Shown here in pieces: positions 9,974-18,864 of a DNA stretch of 64,000 nt. The notes below the pieces were generated by a model. The model was not told where the DNA came from. It searched no databases and worked only from the letters and a program-made list of their open reading frames with translations. The stretch is taken from assembly GCF_946223165.1 (NCBI RefSeq), contig NZ_CAMIBP010000003.1, forward strand, positions 1 to 64,000. The letters are read 5' to 3'. This DNA comes from an uncultured Corynebacterium sp. (GTDB taxonomy: Bacteria > Actinomycetota > Actinomycetes > Mycobacteriales > Mycobacteriaceae). Each line of letters opens with the position of its first letter. Positions within the stretch are counted from its first letter, which is position 1. A program made the position numbers and the translations under genes.

Positions 9974-10612
9974 GTGACGTTCGCCGAGGTTCAGGCGGCC
10001 CTCGCGCCGCTTGCCGATGCCGCCCGCGCGGAAGGCCAGTCTGCCTACCTGCGCGGGCAGTTTCCGTTTTTGGGCGTCGCCACGCCCGACCGCCGCCGCG
10101 TCGTCGCACCGCTGCTCGCCCGGCGCAGCCTCGATTGGCCGCTCGTCTGGGAATGCTGGGACGCACCCGAGCGCGAATACCAATACGTGGCCTGCGATCA
10201 CCTGCGCCGTATCAAGGCCTTCCCCGCCGCCCACCTGGGCGACCTGCACACGCTCGTGACTACCAAATCCTGGTGGGACACCGTGGACTCGCTGGCCAAA
10301 GTGGCAGGGTCCGCGCTGCCGAATCCCACGGCGGGTGCGGTGATGGATAAGTGGATGACGGACCCCTCGCTGTGGGTGCGGCGCGTGTCGATTATTTGTC
10401 AGCTTGGGAAGGGCACCGCGACGGACACGCGGCGTCTCACGCGCGCCATCGAGGCCAACCTCGAGTCGCGGGAGTTCTTCATCACCAAGGCCATCGGCTG
10501 GGCGCTGCGCGATTACTTCCGCCACGATCCGGAGTGGGTGCGTGCCTTCGTGGACGGCCACGACCTCGCCCCGTTGAGCCGCCGTGAGGCCCTCAAGCAC
10601 GCCGATATATAA
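9974..10612 (+). CDS. AlkD-like DNA alkylation repair (HEAT-repeat) protein
   Basis: 212 residues from GTG 9974, immediately after the prs TAA. The alpha-helical HEAT-like pattern fits the DNA alkylation repair (AlkC/AlkD) family: FPFLGVATPDRRRV near the N-terminus, a Trp-rich helix (LDWPLVWECW), WWDTVDSLAKVAG, LWVRRVSIICQL and FITKAIGWALRDYF. These proteins excise bulky or positively charged alkylated bases. The family-defining WWDTVD segment is intact. Function is inferred from family only; its coupling to prs may be positional. Confidence 0.88.
   Translation: MTFAEVQAALAPLADAARAEGQSAYLRGQFPFLGVATPDRRRVVAPLLARRSLDWPLVWECWDAPEREYQYVACDHLRRIKAFPAAHLGDLHTLVTTKSWWDTVDSLAKVAGSALPNPTAGAVMDKWMTDPSLWVRRVSIICQLGKGTATDTRRLTRAIEANLESREFFITKAIGWALRDYFRHDPEWVRAFVDGHDLAPLSRREALKHADI
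10009..10021 (-). repeat. 13-mer copy 4 of 9
   Basis: In the AlkD-like gene; coding strand LADA. Confidence 0.7.
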
Positions 10613-10741
10613 TTGTTACCTTTGTTTCTTTTCGCCGCTCATTGCGGGGAGATTTTTATTTCAGCACGTTAACGATTTTCCCCTCAGGGATTGACGCCCT
10701 AACGTTGATAACGTTTTCTAATTGACTTTGAGGTGAAATCA

Positions 10742-12186
10742 GTGAAAAAAATCATCATGCTCGGGCTGGCGTATTTCAGTTGCGTCGTCGGCGCCGGCTT
10801 CGCATCTGGCCAGGAAATGCTCCAATACTACGCCGCCTTCGGCGGCTGGGGCATCGCCGGCGCCGCCGTCACGCTCGTCATCATGCCGCTCACCGCCATG
10901 ATCGCCATGCAATACGGCTCCTAATTCCAGGCGTCCTCCCACGACCGCGTCTTCACATCCGTAACGTCCAAGACGCTGGCGCGCTTCGTGGACTACTCCA
11001 TCACGTTCACTCAGTTCTGCATCGCGTTTGTCATGCTCGCGGGCGCCGGCGCCAACCTCAACCAGCAGTGGGGACTGGCCACCTGGGTGGGTGCGGCGAT
11101 CATGGCCGTGGCCGTCGTGGCGGTCTCACTCCTCGACGTCGACAAGGTGACAACCATCCTCGGCTCCATTACCCCGCTCATCATCGCCGTCCTCCTCGTC
11201 GCCGTCATCAGCACCGGTATCCACCCGCCCACGGACTTCGCCTCGGCCGCGCGTTTCGCCATCGATAACGTCTCCACGACGTTGCCCTCGTGGTGGGTCT
11301 CGACGCTCAACTACATCGGCATCGCGCTTATGGGCGGCATCTCCATGGGCATCGTCATGGGCGGCGACCTGATCGACGTGCGCGTCGCGGGACGCGGCGG
11401 CGTCTTCGGCGGCCTGCTCTTTGGAATCATGCTGTTGCTCATGGTCGTCACCATGATTTTCAACGTCGCGGACGTCTACACTGAGCCGCTGCCCACGCTG
11501 GCCATCATCAACTCCGTCCACCCGTGGCTGGGCTACTTCGCCTCGGTGGTCATCTACCTCATGATCTTCTCCACGGCGCTGGGCAACTTCTACTCGCTGG
11601 GCAAGCGCCTGACCGTCTCCCGCCCCTCCCGCTTCCCCGTCGTGTTGGCCGTCCTCGTCGGCATTGGCTTCGCGCTGTCCTTCCTTGACTTCGCCACTCT
11701 GGTCGGCGCCGTCTTCCCCATCATGGGCTACGTCGCGCTCGTCATGATTGCCGTCCTTCTCGTCTCCTGGCTCGGTCGCGGCCGCGGCATCGTCAACGCC
11801 GAGTCGCGACGCCGCGACAAAGTCCGCGCGTTGGTCCTGCGCATGGTCGATCCGAACGAGAAGTTCACCGGCGCCCACCGCGCCGAGCTGGCCCGCGAGA
11901 TCTTCCGCTCCAATATTGAGAACCAGCACCTCCGCGCAACCATCCTCGCCGAGGTCGTCGAGGAACTCGACGCCGATGACTGCAACGATTTCTCCGCGAC
12001 GACTTCCACGTCGACCGCGACTGGATCGAAGGGACGTACGCTCCCCTCCAGCCCGGCCAGATCCGCGTTGTTGATGAATCCGTCCCCGTTGCCCAGGGCG
12101 AGGAGCCCCGCGAGCCCGAACCTGTCCACGACGACTCCGAATCGGTCCTCGTCAACGACGAAGGCTGGGGAGTCGTCGAGGAGTAG
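10742..12186 (+). pseudogene. YkvI-type membrane transporter, broken by a stop codon and a frameshift
   Basis: The start GTG 10742 (MKKIIMLGLAYFSCVVGAG) has GAGG upstream; GTG 10733 is an alternative. The N-terminal VGAGFASGQEMLQYYAAFGG is the signature of the YkvI/APC-like family. After MQYGS an in-frame TAA (10922-10924) interrupts; the frame continues with FQASSHDRVFTSVTSKT and about nine hydrophobic helices. At about 11982, after DDCNDF, a one-base deletion shifts the frame. Restoring one C gives LRDDFHVDRDWIEGTYAP and a natural acidic C-terminus ending at TAG 12184. Two independent lesions argue for a real pseudogene. The gap 10613-10741 is AT-rich with two AACGTT words and otherwise empty. 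Confidence 0.85.
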
Positions 12187-12276
12187 AATTTGGTCCGCTG
12201 CCGGGGCAGATGATATTCTGTCCTGCGTCTCGGCGAGGGGCCTAGGAGCCCGTTATCGACGCGATGTGATTCATGC

Positions 12277-12322
12277 AAGCCTGCGATGACTTATGCCAAG
12301 ACGTCCATCGGCAGGCTTTTTT
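12277..12322 (+). terminator. Rho-independent terminator or leader attenuator before rplY
   Basis: AAGCCTGC and GCAGGCTT form a stem extended by GATG/CATC with one bulged G, followed by TTTTTT. It ends the transporter remnant transcript or acts within the rplY leader. Confidence 0.7.
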
Positions 12323-12374
12323 GCTGCGTCCGCGCCGCTCGCCCGCCACGAACACTTAAATGAAGGAGACTTTC

Positions 12375-13013
12375 ATGTCTAACGAAACCCCCGTCCTCAA
12401 GGGTGCCATTCGCTCCGAATTCGGCAAGGGCCCGTCCCGTCGTCTGCGCGTTGCCGGCCAGGTCCCGGGCGTCGTCTACGGCCACTCCACCGACCCGCTG
12501 CACTTCTCCGTCGACCGCCTCGAGCTGACCGCCCTGGTCCGCGCTCACGGCGTCAACGCTGTCCTCGAGCTCGAGATCGACGGCGAGCAGCACCTGACCA
12601 TGGTCAAGCACATCGATCAGAACGTCATCACCCTCAACATCGACCACCTCGACCTTCTCGCCATCAAGCGCGGCGAGAAGGTTGAGGTCGAGGTCCCGGT
12701 CGTCCTCGAAGGCGAGCCGGCAGCGGGCACCGAGGTCCTCCAGGATGCCGACGTCATCCTCGTTGAGGCCGACGTTCTCTCCATCCCGGAGCACGTCGTC
12801 GTCTCCGTCGAGGGCGCCGCCGACGGCACCGTCGTCACCGCCGCCGACATCACCCTGCCGGCCGGCACCACCCTCGTTGCCGACGCCGAGACCGTCATCG
12901 CGACCATCTCCGTCCCGCAGGTTGACGAGGAGCTCGAGGCCGCTGCCGAGGCAGCCGAGGAAGGCGGCGCTGAGGCTGGCGCCGAGTCGTCCGAGGAGGC
13001 TTCCGAGGAGTAA
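12375..13013 (+). CDS. rplY: 50S ribosomal protein L25 / general stress protein Ctc
   Basis: 212 residues. ATG 12375 (MSNETPVLKGAIRSEFGKG) is preferred over ATG 12360 because AAGGAG at 12362-12367 is its ribosome site. The N-terminal ~95 residues are the 5S-rRNA-binding L25 fold (RRLRVAGQVPGVVYGHS). The C-terminal TL5/Ctc domain follows, and the protein ends in a Glu/Ala-rich acidic tail (EAAAEAAEEGGAEAGAESSE), usual for actinobacterial Ctc. A strong terminator separates it from pth. Confidence 0.97.
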   Translation: MSNETPVLKGAIRSEFGKGPSRRLRVAGQVPGVVYGHSTDPLHFSVDRLELTALVRAHGVNAVLELEIDGEQHLTMVKHIDQNVITLNIDHLDLLAIKRGEKVEVEVPVVLEGEPAAGTEVLQDADVILVEADVLSIPEHVVVSVEGAADGTVVTAADITLPAGTTLVADAETVIATISVPQVDEELEAAAEAAEEGGAEAGAESSEEASEE

Positions 13014-13032
13014 ATCCTCTTCACCGCGCACG

Positions 13033-13070
13033 TGCCGGATACCCGTTGGGGTGTCCGGCACTTCGCTTTT
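13033..13070 (+). terminator. Rho-independent terminator after rplY
   Basis: GTGCCGGA-ACCC pairs with GGGT-TCCGGCAC around a short loop and is followed by TTCGCTTTT. Confidence 0.85.
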
Positions 13071-13094
13071 GCGACCCCGCGCGGGCGTGGGACA

Positions 13095-13691
13095 ATGGCA
13101 GGCGTGAACCACGCTTCATCGTCCTCCCCACTCGGCGCCGATGGCCCCCTCCTCATCGTCGGGCTCGGCAACCCCGGTCCGCAGTACGTCGCCACCCGCC
13201 ATAACGCTGGCTACGCCGTCATCGACGAGCTGTGCGATCGCGCCGGTGTCAGCCTGAGTGTGCACAAGAAGACCAACACCGAGGTCGCCGAGGTCGCCGC
13301 CGGACGCCTCGTGCCGGGCAAGGCCATCCTCGCCCGCCCGCGCTCCTTCATGAACCTGTCCGGCGGACCCATCAAGGCGCTGGCCCAGTACTTCCGCGTG
13401 CCGCCGGCCAACATCGTCGTCATCCACGACGAGCTCGAGCTCGACTTCGGCTCCGTCCGACTCCGCCTCGGTGGCGGCGATCACGGCCACAACGGGCTGC
13501 GCTCCACCACAAAGTCGCTGGGGACCAAGGAGTACCAGCGCCTGGCCGTCGGCATCGGCCGCCCGCCGGGACGCATGGACCCCGCCGCGTTCGTGCTCAA
13601 ACCCTGGGCCAAGAAGGACGCCGAGGAACTGCCCATCATCTGCGCCGACGCCGCCGATGTCCTCGTTCGCGCCGCCCACGGTCAGGCGTAA
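13095..13691 (+). CDS. pth: Peptidyl-tRNA hydrolase (first paralogue)
   Basis: Cleaves peptidyl-tRNA released by ribosome drop-off. 198 residues from ATG 13095; GTG 13104 is possible. Family motifs: LIVGLGNPGPQYVATRHNAG with the catalytic His in RHN, RSFMNLSGGP, and VIHDELELDFG with the catalytic Asp, then GGGDHGHNGLRS. It follows rplY, as is usual in bacteria, but with a terminator between. A second full paralogue lies at 18182-18838. The FAH gene begins 11 bases after the stop. Confidence 0.96.
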   Translation: MAGVNHASSSSPLGADGPLLIVGLGNPGPQYVATRHNAGYAVIDELCDRAGVSLSVHKKTNTEVAEVAAGRLVPGKAILARPRSFMNLSGGPIKALAQYFRVPPANIVVIHDELELDFGSVRLRLGGGDHGHNGLRSTTKSLGTKEYQRLAVGIGRPPGRMDPAAFVLKPWAKKDAEELPIICADAADVLVRAAHGQA

Positions 13692-13702
13692 GCTCGATCT
13701 CC

Positions 13703-14602
13703 ATGAGACTCGCAACGCTTCGCACCCCCTACGGCACCACGTGCATCCGCGTCGAAGGCGACGGCATCGGCGTCGATCTTGAACACGAGGACGTGGGCGC
13801 GCTGCTTCGCGAGCCTGACTGGCGCAAGGCTGCCGAGATGTCCGGCGAACCCGTGGCGTTCGTCGCCGAAGACCTTGCCCCCGTCGTCCCGCAGCCAGGA
13901 AAGATCATCTGCGTCGGCGTCAACTACGCCAAGCACGCGCGCGAGATGGGCCGCGAACTGCCCAGCCAGCCCACCTTGTTCATCAAGTTCCCCGACGCGC
14001 TCACCGGCCCCTACGACGACGTTCACATCCCACCCTTCGGCCAGTCCAAGCTCGACTACGAAGGGGAGCTGGCCGTCGTGATCGGCCGCCGCGCGCACCA
14101 CGTCGCGGCCACCGACGCCCTCGATTACGTCGCGGGCTACGCCATCATGAACGACTACACCCTGCGTGACCTGCAGCGCGCCACCACCCAGTTTCATGCC
14201 GGCAAGTCCTTTTACCGCACCGCCGGATTCGGGCCGTGGCTCGACACCGATTTCGCGCCGGGCCGCCATGCGCGCCTCACTACCCGCCTAGACGGCGAGG
14301 TCCGCCAGGACGACGACACTGACGATCTCATCTTTTCCATCCCCACCCTCATCGAGTTCTGTTCCAGCCTGTACCCGCTCAACCCCGGCGATGTCATCGC
14401 CACCGGCACGCCCGAGGGCGTCGGTTTCGCCCGCGGCGAGTTCATCGACGACGGGCAGGTGGTGCGCATCGATATCGAGGGTCTCGGCCACATCGAGAAC
14501 AAAACCATCTTCGACGCCGATGCCCTCCCCTCCGTCGTGGGCCAGGATCTCCTCCGCCACTCGTGTGCCTGCGGCGGGCACTGCTCCTGTGGGGGACACT
14601 AA
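13703..14602 (+). CDS. Fumarylacetoacetate hydrolase family protein with a Cys/His-rich tail
   Basis: 299 residues from ATG 13703. The core is a typical FAH/HpcE fold: ICVGVNYAKHAREMG, PTLFIKFPDALTGPYDD, LDYEGELAVVIGRRA (metal-binding Glu), GYAIMNDYTLRDLQ, and NPGDVIATGTPEGVGF. Members act as acylpyruvases, oxaloacetate decarboxylases or isomerases on catechol-derived acids; the substrate cannot be told from sequence. The last 14 residues, HSCACGGHCSCGGH, hold four Cys and three His in a spacing not part of the FAH fold and look like an added metal-binding tail. Overlapping frames upstream to 13232 are shadow of pth. Confidence 0.93.
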   Translation: MRLATLRTPYGTTCIRVEGDGIGVDLEHEDVGALLREPDWRKAAEMSGEPVAFVAEDLAPVVPQPGKIICVGVNYAKHAREMGRELPSQPTLFIKFPDALTGPYDDVHIPPFGQSKLDYEGELAVVIGRRAHHVAATDALDYVAGYAIMNDYTLRDLQRATTQFHAGKSFYRTAGFGPWLDTDFAPGRHARLTTRLDGEVRQDDDTDDLIFSIPTLIEFCSSLYPLNPGDVIATGTPEGVGFARGEFIDDGQVVRIDIEGLGHIENKTIFDADALPSVVGQDLLRHSCACGGHCSCGGH

Positions 14603-14640
14603 GGGGTAAGCCCCAATGCCGGAGGACTAAAATTAAGTGC

Positions 14641-15525
14641 ATGTCCGACAAGCACATCAAACCCCCGAAGCTCGACAAGGAAGCCTACGAAGAGGAGCTC
14701 AAGCGCCTCCAGGCAGAGCTGGTCGAAATGCAGCAGTGGGTAGTCGAAACCGGCGCCCGCGTCGTCATCATCATGGAGGGCCGCGACGCCGCCGGCAAGG
14801 GTTCAGCGATCAAGCGCATCACCCAGTATCTCAACCCGCGCACCTGCCGCGTCGAGGCCCTGCCCAAACCCACCGACCGCGAGTCCGGGCAGTGGTATTT
14901 CCAGCGCTACATCGAAAAGCTGCCCACCGCCGGCGAGATCGTCATCTTCGACCGTTCCTGGTACAACCGCGCCGGCGTCGAGCGCGTCATGGGCTTCTGC
15001 TCCCAGCAGGAGTACGTGCGCTTCCTCCACCAGGCCCCGAAGCTGGAGAACATGCTCGTCGAAGACGGCATCATCCTGCTGAAGTACTGGTTCTCCGTCT
15101 CCGACGATGAGCAGATCGCCCGCTTCAAGTCCCGCCGCAACGATCCGCTGCGCCGCTGGAAGCTCTCCCCTATGGACCTGCAGTCCATCACCCGTTGGGA
15201 GGACTACTCGCGCGCCAAGGACGAGATGTTCGTCCACACCGATACCCCGACGTCCCCCTGGTACACCGTGGAGTCTGAGGACAAGAAGCGCTCGCGCATC
15301 AACGTGATCAACCACATCCTCAAGACCATCCCCTACCAGCACGTCGATCAGGATGTCCCCGAGATCCCGAAGCGCCCGAAGTCCGAGGCCAAGTATGCCC
15401 GCCCGCCGCGCAACGAGTTCGCCTACGTCCAGGACGTTGCCTCCTCGTTGGAGCGCGACAAGGTTGCCGCAGACAAGCGCGCCAAGAAGGATAAGAAGAA
15501 CAAGAAGAAGTCCAAGAAGTCCTAA
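14641..15525 (+). CDS. ppk2: Polyphosphate kinase 2 (class I PPK2)
   Basis: Transfers phosphate between polyphosphate and nucleoside diphosphates, favouring NTP synthesis. 294 residues from ATG 14641; CGGAGG lies further upstream. Walker A is EGRDAAGKGSAIKRI, Walker B IVIFDRSWYNRAGVE, and the lid contains RRNDPLRRWKLSPMDLQSI. One PPK2 domain spans about residues 15-250. The C-terminus is a strongly basic Lys-rich tail (DKRAKKDKKNKKKSKKS). It converges on gapB across a shared terminator. Confidence 0.95.
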   Translation: MSDKHIKPPKLDKEAYEEELKRLQAELVEMQQWVVETGARVVIIMEGRDAAGKGSAIKRITQYLNPRTCRVEALPKPTDRESGQWYFQRYIEKLPTAGEIVIFDRSWYNRAGVERVMGFCSQQEYVRFLHQAPKLENMLVEDGIILLKYWFSVSDDEQIARFKSRRNDPLRRWKLSPMDLQSITRWEDYSRAKDEMFVHTDTPTSPWYTVESEDKKRSRINVINHILKTIPYQHVDQDVPEIPKRPKSEAKYARPPRNEFAYVQDVASSLERDKVAADKRAKKDKKNKKKSKKS

Positions 15526-15534
15526 CGTCCCCCA

Positions 15535-15582
15535 ACAAAAAATCTCCCGTCAGCCTCGGTGCTCCGAGACTGGCGGGAGATT
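15535..15582 (-). terminator. Bidirectional terminator between ppk2 and gapB
   Basis: A long stem: AATCTCCCG and CGGGAGATT with inner CTCGG/CCGAG. On the minus strand it is followed by TTTTTTG, making a strong terminator for gapB; it can also stop ppk2 transcription. Confidence 0.85.
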
Positions 15583-15606
15583 GGCGTTTCGGCAACTCAG
15601 TAAGGA

Positions 15607-17046
15607 CTACAGCTCTGCTGCGGTCTTGCGCTGCGGCAGCACGGTCGGGCGTGCGCCGGCGAGTCCCTCGACAATGCGGATGACCTGGTTCGAGTAGCCA
15701 AACTCGTTGTCGTACCACACGTAGAGCACGAGGTGCTTGCCGGAGGTGATGGTGGCCAAGCCGTCGACGATGCCGGCGTGAGTCGAACCCACGAAATCAG
15801 AGGACACGACCTCCGGGGAGGCGATAAACGAGATCTGCTGGCGCAGGTCGGAGTACAGCGACACGTTGCGCAGGAAGTCGTTGACCTCGTCGCGCTCGAC
15901 CTCGCGCTCCAGCTCGAGATTGAGGACCGCCATGGAGACGTCCGGGGTGGGAACGCGGATGGCGTTGCCGGTGAGCTTGCCTTCGAACTCCGGCAGGGCC
16001 TTGGAGACGGCCTTGGCTGCGCCAGTCTCCGTGAGGACCATGTTGAGGCCGGCGGCGCGGCCGCGGCGATCACCCTTGTGGAAGTTGTCGATGAGGTTCT
16101 GGTCGTTGGTGAACGAGTGCGCGGTCTCCACGTGGCCGTGGACAACACCGTAGCGGTCGTTGATGACCTTGAGGACTGGGGTGATGCCGTTGGTGGTGCA
16201 GGATGCGGCGGAGAGGATGGTGTCCGTGTCCTCGATGACGTCGTGGTTGATGCCGTACACAATGTTCTTCAGGTCACCCTTGCCCGGGGCGGTGAGCAGG
16301 ACGCGGGCGATGCCCTTGGACTTGAGGTGCTGCTCCAGGCCCTCACGGTTGCGCCACACGCCGGTGTTGTCCACGAGGATGGCGTTGTCGATGCCGTAGG
16401 AGGTGTAGTCGATATCGGCCGGGTCGTTGGCGTAAATCATCTGGATCTTGGTGCCGTTGGCCCAGATGACCTCGTTCTCCTCGTCCACGGTGATGGTGCC
16501 GTTGAAGGCGCCGTGCACGGAGTCGCGGCGCAGCAGGGAGGCGCGCTTGATGATGTCGCCGTCGCCCTTCTTGCGGACCACGATACCGCGCAGGCGCACG
16601 CCGTTGTAGGTGCCCTCGCGAGCGATGAGGATGCGGGCGAGCAGGCGGCCGATGCGGCCGAAGCCGTAGAGCACAACGTCGACCGGCTCTTTCTTCTCAT
16701 TGGTGCCGATGACCGGCGCCAACTCGGACTCCAGGTAGGCGCGCAGGTCACCAGCGCCTGCGGCCTCAAAGCCCAGCAGCAGCTGGCCCAGGTCGATGGA
16801 GGCCGGGCCCAGGTCAAGCTGCACCAGCTCCTGCAGAATCGGCAGGGTCTGAGACGTCGACAGTTCCTCGCCGGCGATGCGGCGGGCGTAGCGGTGAGCC
16901 TTGACGATATCGATATCGGTGACGCCGTCGAGCAGCGAGCCGAAGATCGAGGTCACGATGTTCTTGCGGCGCAGCTGGTGCAGCAGCGGGATCATTTCCT
17001 GTGCGCGTTCGATTCGCTCGTTCCAGTCCTCGTGGCCAGTAGTCAC
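15607..17046 (-). CDS. gapB: Glyceraldehyde-3-phosphate dehydrogenase, large GapB type
   Basis: 479 residues from GTG 17046, preceded by AAAGGA eight bases away; an in-frame ATG at 17067 has no ribosome site. It carries an N-terminal extension of about 125 residues before the Rossmann start VVLYGFGRIGRLLARI. The catalytic motif SAASCTTNGITP has the active-site Cys, with HSFTNDQNLIDN and WYDNEFGYSNQ downstream. In C. glutamicum the paralogue of this size works in gluconeogenesis with NADP or NAD; that role is inferred by family. It ends at a shared terminator with ppk2. Confidence 0.96.
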   Translation of the reverse strand: MTTGHEDWNERIERAQEMIPLLHQLRRKNIVTSIFGSLLDGVTDIDIVKAHRYARRIAGEELSTSQTLPILQELVQLDLGPASIDLGQLLLGFEAAGAGDLRAYLESELAPVIGTNEKKEPVDVVLYGFGRIGRLLARILIAREGTYNGVRLRGIVVRKKGDGDIIKRASLLRRDSVHGAFNGTITVDEENEVIWANGTKIQMIYANDPADIDYTSYGIDNAILVDNTGVWRNREGLEQHLKSKGIARVLLTAPGKGDLKNIVYGINHDVIEDTDTILSAASCTTNGITPVLKVINDRYGVVHGHVETAHSFTNDQNLIDNFHKGDRRGRAAGLNMVLTETGAAKAVSKALPEFEGKLTGNAIRVPTPDVSMAVLNLELEREVERDEVNDFLRNVSLYSDLRQQISFIASPEVVSSDFVGSTHAGIVDGLATITSGKHLVLYVWYDNEFGYSNQVIRIVEGLAGARPTVLPQRKTAAEL

Positions 17047-17185
17047 TGCGTTTAGTCCTTTTCTCATTCGTAGATCATGGGTGAATCAAAGGGGCAACCG
17101 ATGCGCACCGGGTGAGTGCACATCAGGGGTAGAACCCATAGGCAAACACACATCTTACTGGTCGCCGGTGCCCAATTCGGCACAA

Positions 17186-18163
17186 TCAGGAAAGTCGGGC
17201 GAGGATCTCAGCCACGCTACCCCCGCGCAGCTCACCAGGCCTAATACCTACCAAGCAATAGGCCACCGCGGGGTCCTGGGCCGCGCGCCGCGCCTTGAGG
17301 ATCGCGTTGATATGCGGATAGACCGGCCCCACCCCCGGGTGAGTGCGGGTGTACTCCGTCTCCAGCCCCCGGGCGTACCGGCCCGAGAACGCGCGCGACG
17401 AGGTCGTCTTGCCCGGGTGCTCCAGCAGGCTACGGTTCCACGCGCTCGTGCCCGCCTCGTCGGCCAGCAGGAACGCCGATCCGCAGCTGACCTTGACAAC
17501 CCCCGGCCAGCTCAGCGCCTCGGCGACATCGGCAGCAGTGCGCAGTCCGCCCGCTGCGATGAGCGGCATGTCGGGAACCACCGCGTGCACCGCGGCCACC
17601 AGCTCCCCCAGCGCCCGCCAATCCGGCTCCGCGGCATAATCCCATACGCCGCGGTGACCACCAGCCTCGGGCCCCTGCACGCAGAGCGCGTCGATGCCGC
17701 GCGCCGCCGCCTCCCGCGCCTCTTCCGGCGTGGTGACCGTGGCCCACGCCTCGCTGCCCGCGGCGTGAATCCGCGCCACGCCCTCCGTACTCGGCGCGCC
17801 AAACATCGACCACACCACCGCAGGCCGATTGCGATGGGACAGCGCCACCTCAAGCTTGGCGTCCCACGCGCTGGTGTAGTCGGGAGTGCCGAGCTCGACC
17901 CCCTCGGCATCGGCAAGCGCCTGTGCCTGCGCCAGCTCTGACTCCGTAAGCGGCGGCTGCGGGGCGAAGAGATTCAACCCGAAGCAGATGCCGTCCATCT
18001 CATCGAGCAGACTGGCCGTGGCCTCGGCCGTCGTGGTTCCGACCGCCAACGTGCCCAGCGAGCCCGCCGCGGCGGCGGCGCGCACTACCTCGGGCGTGAT
18101 GGGTCCGCCCGCCATGGGGGCAACGAGGACCGGGCTTGCGATGGACTTCAGCACATTGGTCAT
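17186..18163 (-). CDS. Nitronate monooxygenase-like FMN-dependent TIM-barrel enzyme
   Basis: 325 residues from ATG 18163 (MTNVLKSIASPVLVAPMAGG); an upstream ATG at 18178 would add five residues. NMO/FabK-type features: VLVAPMAGGPIT at the N-terminus (FMN site), GLNLFAPQPP, DALCVQGPEAGGHRG (phosphate-binding loop and His) and LIAAGGLRTAADVAEAL. These flavoenzymes oxidise nitronates; some relatives are enoyl-ACP reductases. Substrate unassigned. It is divergent from the second pth with about 20 bases between starts, so the promoters overlap. The gap 17047-17185 holds the gapB promoter and a small TGCC-AATT-GGCA dyad. Confidence 0.87.
   Translation of the reverse strand: MTNVLKSIASPVLVAPMAGGPITPEVVRAAAAAGSLGTLAVGTTTAEATASLLDEMDGICFGLNLFAPQPPLTESELAQAQALADAEGVELGTPDYTSAWDAKLEVALSHRNRPAVVWSMFGAPSTEGVARIHAAGSEAWATVTTPEEAREAAARGIDALCVQGPEAGGHRGVWDYAAEPDWRALGELVAAVHAVVPDMPLIAAGGLRTAADVAEALSWPGVVKVSCGSAFLLADEAGTSAWNRSLLEHPGKTTSSRAFSGRYARGLETEYTRTHPGVGPVYPHINAILKARRAAQDPAVAYCLVGIRPGELRGGSVAEILARLS
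17906..17918 (+). repeat. 13-mer copy 5 of 9
   Basis: In the NMO-like gene; coding strand LADA. Confidence 0.7.
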
Positions 18164-18181
18164 AGTGCGAGGATACATGCC

Positions 18182-18838
18182 ATGCTTAGAGCCATGGGTT
18201 TCTTTTCACGCATCTTCGGCCGCCGGTCGCAGCCGGTCACTCCGCCGCCCTCGCTGGATCTCTCCACGGTCCGCACGGATTGGATTGTCGTGGGCCTCGG
18301 CAACCCCGGCGCGCGCTACGCTGCGACGCGCCACAACGTCGGCTACATGGCCGTCGATGACCTGCTCGCCCCCGGCGGAGACGTCCTCCTGCCCGTGCCC
18401 GGGTATCAGGCGGCCGCCGCGCTCATACAGATCGACGGCCACGACGTGCTCGTCCTGCGCTCGACCACGTTCATGAATCTTTCCGGCGAGGCCGTCGGCC
18501 CCGTGGCCGCCGCCCTCGGAGTCGCGCCCGATCACGTCATCTGCCTCCACGACGAACTCGACCTGCCCGCCCACACCGTGCGGCTCAAGCTGGGTGGCAA
18601 TGAGAACGGCCACAACGGGCTGAAGTCCCTGACCGAACACTTGGGCACCCGGGGCTACCTCCGCGTGCGCATCGGCATCGCTCGGCCTCCGAAAGGATCC
18701 TCTATCCCCGACTACGTCCTCGGCCCCGTCGACGCCGGCCGCGACTTCGACGCGGCCATCGCGCTCGCCGCCGATGCCGTCCGTCGCATCGTCACCGACG
18801 GCCTGTCCAAAGCCCAGAATGCGGTGCATTCGCACTAA
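18182..18838 (+). CDS. Peptidyl-tRNA hydrolase (second paralogue)
   Basis: 218 residues from ATG 18182 (GAGGA nine bases upstream); ATG 18194 is an alternative. An N-terminal extension of about 28 residues (SRIFGRRSQPVTPPPS) precedes the Pth fold WIVVGLGNPGARYAATRHNV. The catalytic His (RHN) and Asp (ICLHDELDLPAH) are present, as is GNENGHNGLKSL. It is as complete as the paralogue at 13095. Two Pth genes within 5 kb is a pattern I recall from Corynebacterium; division of labour between them is unknown. Confidence 0.94.
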   Translation: MLRAMGFFSRIFGRRSQPVTPPPSLDLSTVRTDWIVVGLGNPGARYAATRHNVGYMAVDDLLAPGGDVLLPVPGYQAAAALIQIDGHDVLVLRSTTFMNLSGEAVGPVAAALGVAPDHVICLHDELDLPAHTVRLKLGGNENGHNGLKSLTEHLGTRGYLRVRIGIARPPKGSSIPDYVLGPVDAGRDFDAAIALAADAVRRIVTDGLSKAQNAVHSH

Positions 18839-18864
18839 GCGCGAATACACCAGATCCACCGTCG

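Noticed and set aside
8045..10600. Minus-strand open frame of about 850 codons
   Set aside because: It lies antisense to glmU, prs and the AlkD-like gene, all clear genes; its translation is His/Gly/Ala-rich and shows no domain. It is a shadow of high-GC codon use.
15733..17055. Plus-strand open frame across gapB
   Set aside because: Antisense to gapB over its whole length; Val/Asp/Gly-rich shadow sequence.
17160..17185. Dyad after the NMO gene as a terminator
   Set aside because: TGCC-AATT-GGCA is only 14 bases with a mismatch and no T-run.
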